A stretch of DNA of 25,809 nucleotides, from assembly GCA_002633005.1 (NCBI GenBank), contig NMRA01000250.1:576946-602754 (forward strand). The letters run 5' to 3'. The stretch is from Phoronis australis (lineage: Eukaryota > Phoronida > Phoronidae). Positions 20,341 to 25,809 of the stretch are shown piece after piece (the stretch's first letter is position 1; each line of letters opens with the position of its first letter). Made by a program: the position numbers and the translations under genes. Under the pieces are notes generated by a model. That model saw only the letters and a list, made by a program, of their open reading frames with translations, ran no database searches and was not told the origin of the DNA.

Positions 20341-21273
20341 AAATGGTCAAGATAAACTAATGTTGCTTGTGTTTCATACTGTAATAGTATTAAAAGGGTA
20401 CAGCTCGAAGCTCTGAAGGTTCTCAAATCAAGGCACAAATAATATAACAATGAAATGTTTTAAAAATTGACCTGTCATGTCGAACGTTCACAAATCCGTC
20501 ATAGACTGGAACTAGTTAGTTCGAAGATGTGTGAGACCAGAAACCATTGATCAATGTCAGCAACAGCGGAGCAACAAAATTGTAGTGCAGTTAAGACAAA
20601 ACTTAAAATATGATTTAAAGCGACAGCTCACGGCACATAGCTGAACTTTGCTTGGACTCTATCTAGAAGAACCGGTTCTTCCAGGAACTGGTTTCAAGCA
20701 AACACCTGCTCAAAACTCTCAATTTTTATAATACCACTGTTCAGAACTTCGTGTCATGAATGTTCAACATTTTAACTTTCGAACTAAGAGACTTTAGGAC
20801 TTGTATGAATTTTTGGACCCATGAATATGGTGATTTCGCAACTTCTGCGCACACTAGTTCTCAATTGTAGTTTTCAATACAGATCATATGGGTTATTCGC
20901 CTCCAACGTGTTGACTTCATTTGAAGCTTATTATAGGTTTTCAGGTACTTGGCCTTTCGTCGAACTAATGGATTTTGGCTGAAAGGAATAGCGTTGACAT
21001 GCCGGATCTGACTTTGAGAACAGTGGCAGTGTACCAAGGGCACTGCAGTACCACATACACGAATACAAACAAATCCAAAAGGTATGGTGCTGACCAGCTG
21101 TAAACCTCCTGGAAATTACACGATTCCACTACTTGTTTGTACTTTGAGCCTTCAAAACTTCACCGAACACTTGTTTGATTTGGGAAAAATGATGTGAAAA
21201 TCTACCAGCCAATTATTCAGGCATCTGTCTTGATTCAGGTACAATGTTTCATACTTGGTTTCAGCACAAAGTC
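20341..21273 (+). repeat. Array unit 7 (modules D-J)
   Basis: Begins abruptly inside module D (20341, after TTTGTTCATATACG of J). D 20341-20430 (TATTAAAAGGG), E 20440-20600, F 20630-20720, G 20720-20820, H 20820-21000 (CTTGGCCTTTCGTCGAACTA), I 21000-21110, J 21110-21273. The H-I frame reads WILAERNSVDMPDLTLRTVA down to KSKRYGADQL and TAA, but is closed upstream by a TAA in H. The J-to-D fusion removes linker, A, B and C. Confidence 0.75.
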
Positions 21274-21990
21274 TGTATCTCCTAAAAGCACTACAGGATC
21301 TTTATTAAATGCAGCAAATGTGTTTGTAAGAGGTTGAAAACGAGCGACGACGAGTTGCGGATGGACCCGAATATCGCTGTGCCCCATAGTGGCAATTTTA
21401 GTTTTTTACGTCTGCCTCTGGATCTTCAAAGGTCCTCAACCAATTTTCATGAATTTTGGCACATAGCCATCTATTAGTCAGACGACACTATCCTCCCATT
21501 TTCGGATGGATTTGTCGTAGTTTGCGCCACTTAGTTTTCGAGTCTGTTTTTGGCGTCTATCTCTCTACCAACCAAACCGCTCCAGGGATGATTGTGACGA
21601 TGTTCATGTATGTTGTTACTACGATGAGGACAGCTGACGATGATTTTCCGGCGACTTCAACTACCCTGGCGCCTCCTATTGGCAGTTTTGTTTCTTGCGC
21701 CCATGGCTATATCTCCTAAACCGTTTGCGGGATCTTTACTAAATTTAGTAAGTGTATTTATATGGTGTTGACAACGAATGACCACAACATTCGGTCGGAA
21801 CTGACAACCAGTGTGCCCCCTAGTGGTAATTTTTGTTTTTTAGGTTTAGCTCTGTATCTTCAAAGGTCCTTAACGGGTTTTCAGAAAATTTGGAAAATGG
21901 GCAGCTATTGGTGAGATGATTCTATTAAAGGACCAATGACATGTTCCGTTTTCGGATGGATTGTACGTTTTTCTCAAAATACAAGTAAAC
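21274..21990 (+). repeat. Second, unrelated repeat family (two to three degenerate copies)
   Basis: Interrupts the array between J of unit 7 and B of unit 8. Two longer copies begin at 21274 (CTGTATCTCCTAAAAGC) and 21708 (TATATCTCCTAAACCG), about 434 bases apart, sharing GGATCTTTA.TAAAT, CTTCAAAGGTCCT and TTTTCGGATGGATT. A core CCCC(A/T)AGTGG.AATTTT..TTTTT occurs near 21394 and 21818, with a weaker CCTCCTATTGGCAGTTTTG near 21671. The ORF at 21456-21719 lies across this repeat and has no protein features. Confidence 0.7.
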
Positions 21991-22002
21991 AACCGTAAAA
22001 GC

Positions 22003-22257
22003 TCACCATTTACGATGCATTCGTGGGCGCATTTCAACGCTCCGTGTTGCTCTTGTTAAGTATTTGGTGGATTTTGCTTGTAACCTGGGTTCTCCTAATG
22101 TATTTATGTTTGGGTTGTGATGACGTACCTTTATGTCGATAAATCTATGAAATGTATTATCGTTCTCTAGGAATAGACATTTTGTTTCGTTTCTTTTTGG
22201 TTCTTTGGCATTGGTGCTAACGTTCTTTCTAATCCCGACTAACACTTGGACTAACAT
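22003..22257 (-). other. Module B antisense open frame, copy 4 (relic)
   Basis: An 84-codon frame, MLVQVLVGIRKNVSTNAKEP, with ENDNTFHRF and VRHHNPNINTLGEPRLQ. Relative to copy 1 it lacks a few residues after FHR without a frame change, then extends beyond the module to a different C-terminus. The in-frame gap is the best hint of past coding, but silent changes are not in excess. No family recognised. Confidence 0.3.
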
Positions 22258-23162
22258 ATTAACACAAGTCCTAACATATCAAGAAAGAAAGCACGAATGA
22301 ACCCAAATGACGTTCAAAACCTCAAAATTCATAGTGAATGGTGTAATTTGATATCCTTTGCAGATGCCACAACCAGATGGAGCCGAGCAGTGGCCCCTGC
22401 TTCCGATTTCTGTCGAGCTAGGGACAAAAAATTTTCAATTAACATCCGAGTAGCAAATTGAAACCACGTAATTTTGCTGATTGTTTGTAAATCATATTAA
22501 TACACGTTTTTTGTCTATTTACACGCCATACCCATTTCCAAAAGTTACGATGCGACCCTTGGATAAACAAATCGGAAGAAGTCTTTAAGACGAAAATGAT
22601 GAAGATAAACTAACGTTGCTTGCGTTTCTTAATGCACTGATATGAATAGTGTACAAATGAAAGCTCTGAAGGCTCTTACGTCATAACACTCATAATATAA
22701 CAAAAAAAAAACGTTTACAAAATTGATCCATCATGCCTAAGGTTCACAAATCCGTCGTAGAGGAGAGCTAGTTAGTTCGAATCTAGTTCGAGGAACTATG
22801 TGAGCAGACACCAGTCATTCAATGTCAACAACAGCGGAGCAATAGGATTGTAGTTTGGTGTTAAACCAAAAATTTTAAATATGAATAAAAGCGACATCTC
22901 TGCACATTGCTGAACTTTGCTTGGATTCTTTCCAGAGGCACCGGTACTTCCAGGAACTGGTTTCAAACAGGCACCTGCTCAAAACCTGTTGATGATTTTG
23001 CTCAGAATCACTGTTTAGAATCTCGTGTCATGAAAGTTCCACATTATAACTTTCAAACTAATAGACTTTAGGACTTGTGTGTACCTTAGGGCATATGTAC
23101 CCATGAATACTGTGATTACATACCTTCTTTCTCACTTTTAGTTTTCAATTCAAATCATATGG
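22003..23162 (+). repeat. Array unit 8 (modules B-H, truncated)
   Basis: Modules: B 22050-22340, C 22340-22460, D 22470-22690 (TATGAATAGTG at 22641), E 22690-22860, F 22900-22990, G 22990-23100, part of H 23100-23162. H breaks off at ATCATATGGTA and is fused to module D of unit 9. The module C frame reads ATTRWSRAVAPASDFCRARD to a TGA after CTTTGCAG. Confidence 0.75.
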
Positions 23163-24280
23163 TAAGCTAATATTTTGGGGGTTTTATACTTTATTAGTAT
23201 GAATAAGATACATCTCGACACTCTGAAGGTTTTCAAGACCTAATACGACAACTGAAATTGTTTTAAAATTGCCCTATCGGGTTGAAGATTAACGAATCCG
23301 TCAAGGAGGGAAGCTAGTTAGTTTGGAACTAGTTCGTAGATCTGTATGACCAGAAAGCAGTGATTCAAAGTCAATAACATCTGAGCTGTTAATTTTTAGT
23401 GGCGGTAAACCAAAATTTGAAAATGTAACATAAAGCGACAATCTGGTGCATATTGCAAAGCTTTGTTTGGGTGTTTTCCAGAGGTACTGGCGTTTCAAAC
23501 AGGCAGCACGTGCATATATTTCCTGGGATTTTTTGCTCAAAATCACTGTTTAGAACGCTGTGTCGTCAAAATTCTATCATTTTGCCGTCGAACTGTTGGT
23601 CTTTGGGGCTTTTTTGGACTTGTAAACTTTTGTACCCATCAATAATATGATTTCATACCTTTCACCCACACTTTTTCTCACGTGTCAATTTCACCTGAAT
23701 TCATTTTGGGTCTTCGCTTCCAGTGTGTTGACTTTGTTTTAACCCTATTGTAAGCACTTCGGATGACTTGTATACCATTTGACGGCGCGAGCCTTGTACC
23801 ATTAACAAGAATAACACCAGAGCCAAAAGTCATGGTACCTTTCAGCTATGAACATCCTGGAAGTTACATGCTTTGATTACTTATGTGTTCTCTGAGCCAT
23901 CAAATTTTTACCAAAAAGGTTTTTGTTTTGGAAAAACCAGGTAAAAATGTACTTACCAGTCATTCAGATATCCGACTTTATTCATATACACGGTTTCACA
24001 CCTGGTTTGAGAGTACAGTTGTGGAATTGGGTGATTTACTCAATCAGTTCGGGTGATGTGTGTTATATTTGTTCTCGGAGGTTAATAATTAATTTCATTT
24101 AATCTTGATTGCTTGATTTCAGTGACTGCCATTTGTCAAAACACTGGACTTTTATCGAGTTGTCTATCATTAACATGCGGGACCACGGCATTACAACCAG
24201 TTGCAGTGCACAAAATTTCCTGCAGTACCTCTAACACGATTGACAATAGAGTCTAAAAGTCAAATGGCGTCATTTTAATA
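23163..24280 (+). repeat. Array unit 9 (modules D-J plus a second H-I piece)
   Basis: Modules: D remnant 23163-23240 (ACTTTATTAGTATGAATAAG), E 23250-23420, F 23450-23530, G 23530-23640, H 23640-23770, I 23780-23870, J 23870-24010. A further stretch (24040-24160), similar to 5355-5490, leads into another decayed I-like piece (24165-24280, ATTAACATGCGGGACCACG). With unit 1 this is among the most diverged copies, so the two array edges are the most decayed. Confidence 0.65.
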
Positions 24281-24329
24281 AGCAGAGGTGGGAATTTCGT
24301 CCTCAAATTTGATGGACCTGGGTTCCCGT

Positions 24330-25255
24330 GGCTATCCACATCGTTAATATTTAATACATCAAATCTTCAAATGGCGTAAGACCAGATGGTATACTATGAG
24401 GCAACCTTTTCAATGTGGACATGGATAGACTTGGCTCACTTTTGATTGACTATATACATGGAACTGTCTGTGTAGTAGCTTCTGTGTACATCAATACTTT
24501 CATCTATGCCGATGATCTTGTTTTGTTCTCACCCCCTGTTGACAGTCTTTTTGAGCTTCTTGCAGTATGTGGTTTACCACAAGAACTTCAATCGCTATCA
24601 ATGGATGGTACTGGTATGTGTTTTAAAAGTAAATTGTTAGGAAGCCCTGTATTACACAACTGCTTTTATTATGGTGAACCGTTAAAGGTCGTACAAGAGA
24701 TTGAATATTTGGTGATATAATTATGAATGACTATGATATCTCACGTTTACGAAGAAAACTATATGCTCACGCCTACTCTGTAACTAAAAAATTCCATATG
24801 TGAAGTCTCCTTGTAAAAATCAGTTGCTTATGTCTCTCTGCGGTCCAATACATAGCCCCCACCCCTTTATTGAATTTCAACATGTTTAATATCTCATAAC
24901 TTTATGTGTTTCATAGGTTTTTTAAATTTGAAAGTATCAGTGATGTATGAACTTTTGATGCCGAAGTTTGTACATTGACTCTACGAAAATGTATATACCG
25001 ATTTTGATGTCATCTGCGTGATATTTTAAGTTCTCTTCTACAATCCATACATTTTGAAATAAGTCACAGTGTCTATGTAACTCATAGTCATGCAGTTAGT
25101 AACAGGGTTAAATACTTTAAAAATTTTTTAGTATTAGTTAACCGTTGTTAAATCTTTCAGTAAGTTTTATTTTAAGCATTACTTTTATCTAGTCGAATTT
25201 TTATGCTGCACTGTTACATATATTCAACATACTTCAGCAATAAAGTTTATCATGT
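24330..25255 (+). pseudogene. LINE reverse transcriptase remnant with 3' tail
   Basis: From about 24373 the frame reads GVRPDGIL, a stop, then GNLFNVDMDRLGSLLIDY and, within the open frame 24415-24720, INTFIYADDLVLFSPPVDSL with the YADD catalytic motif of reverse transcriptases. The order 'R-G-ILSP-LFN-YMDDL' then 'YADDLVL' is that of non-LTR RT domains. The GEPLKVVQEIEYLVI block and, after a frameshift, DISRLRRKLYAHAYSVTKKF (about 24727-24795) match the C-terminal side of such RTs. Stops and shifts follow. At 25239-25244 an AATAAA in CAGCAATAAAGTTTATC resembles a LINE 3' end, so an internal deletion may have removed part of the ORF. It is inactive. Confidence 0.75.
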
Positions 25256-25294
25256 CACTTCATACCCAAATATTTCTATTGAGTATCAACGAAG

Positions 25295-25775
25295 CAGTGG
25301 CCCGGGTATATGTTGCAATGCAGCATACATGTGGTTGACATGAAGTTCTGGGTTCAAAACAACTTGATTGCCATGGAAATCTTCAAATGTGGCATGATTA
25401 CTAAACAAAACTGAGACGAAAGATATTCCATTGAATGGCATAAATAACCAATGGCACTTTGGGTATATATCAACAACATTCATCCAACAGGCATTTCATT
25501 ATGCAATGTACTTAGAGCGATATGGTGCTGTTAAACCAAGAGAGCTAAAAGCAAAAACACTTACAAAAACTCTATTACCTCAAAGAGACTGGTTACGGGA
25601 AATGGTATTGACCAAGGAGTAGCCCAGGTACATGTTCCAAAGTAGCATGCATGTGGTTGTCTTCAAGTTCTGGGTAAAAAATGAGATAACAGCCGTGGAA
25701 ATCCTCAAAGCAAGTATGATTCCTAAACAACAGTCAGGAGAAGGAAATTCAATGAAAAGCCATAACTAAGCAATA
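25295..25775 (+). repeat. Direct repeat, two copies about 322 bases apart
   Basis: About 25298-25445 and 25620-25770 align with substitutions. Shared words include CCATGGAAATC / CCGTGGAAATCC, GCATGATTACTAAACAA / GTATGATTCCTAAACAA, and CATGTGGTTG followed by AAGTTCTGGGT. The intervening piece holds the ORF at 25431-25622. No family recognised; it may be a small tandem-repeat element continuing past the window. Confidence 0.6.
25431..25622 (+). CDS. Small open frame of unknown function
   Basis: A 63-codon ATG-to-stop frame, MNGINNQWHFGYISTTFIQQ at its start and a basic stretch (PRELKAKTLTKTLLPQRDW) later. I recognise no family. The start and end lie inside the two copies of the flanking direct repeat, so it may be part of that repeat. 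No splice or poly(A) evidence supports expression. Confidence 0.15.
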   Translation: MNGINNQWHFGYISTTFIQQAFHYAMYLERYGAVKPRELKAKTLTKTLLPQRDWLREMVLTKE

Positions 25776-25790
25776 AACACGTTTTTGTAC

Positions 25791-25809
25791 GGCAACGGCA
25801 ACGGCAACG
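25791..25809 (+). repeat. GGCAAC microsatellite at window edge
   Basis: Three perfect GGCAAC units and a further G, cut by the end of the window, so its real length is unknown. Confidence 0.85.

Noticed and set aside
22771-22790. AGTTCGAATCT in module E resembling a tRNA B box, with an AGCTCAG-like A box nearby
   Set aside because: The A-box-like string lies downstream of the B-box-like one, the wrong order, and no cloverleaf can be drawn.
2985-24280. CRISPR array as an explanation for the regular repeats
   Set aside because: The repeats are long, diverged and adjacent, without short identical repeats separated by unique spacers, and the context is eukaryotic.

Overview
This window looks like repeat-dense, AT-rich, non-genic DNA from an outbred metazoan, most likely a marine invertebrate. 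The evidence is that every recognisable coding remnant belongs to a eukaryotic transposable element: a Penelope-like reverse transcriptase, two non-LTR (LINE) reverse transcriptases, and a cut-and-paste transposase of a kind common in marine invertebrates. There are no bacterial operons or ribosome-binding-site-led ORFs. No intact host gene, rRNA or tRNA was found. The species cannot be fixed from the sequence alone.

Layout. 1-2984: mostly unassigned DNA holding a Penelope-like RT fragment (minus strand, 671-1009), a short direct repeat and a few hairpins. 2985-24280: the main feature, a head-to-tail array of about nine diverged, differently truncated copies of one long repeat unit, here divided into modules A to J in fixed order on the + strand. 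Several copies carry later insertions: a degenerate minisatellite-bearing insert (about 3495-4190), a 5'-truncated LINE tail (8583-9238), an unassigned insert of about 1.27 kb (10437-11702), a complete but decayed DNA transposon with long terminal inverted repeats and a TCA target duplication (13847-18502), and a second repeat family (21274-21990). 24281-25255: a LINE RT remnant on the + strand with its 3' tail. 25256-25809: a roughly 150-base direct repeat flanking a 63-codon ORF, then a GGCAAC microsatellite at the edge.

The array modules keep recognisable open frames on both strands, splice-acceptor-like CAG sites and a TATA-like motif, so the unit may descend from a multi-exon gene or an unknown transposon. 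Hand comparison of two frames between copies shows replacement changes well outnumbering silent ones, as expected of neutral decay. I therefore treat the frames as relics, not genes. A single N at 17742 separates two near-identical 448-base segments, most simply an unmerged assembly overlap between haplotypes. Nothing here works as a living pathway; the window records tandem duplication, unequal exchange and nested transposition.
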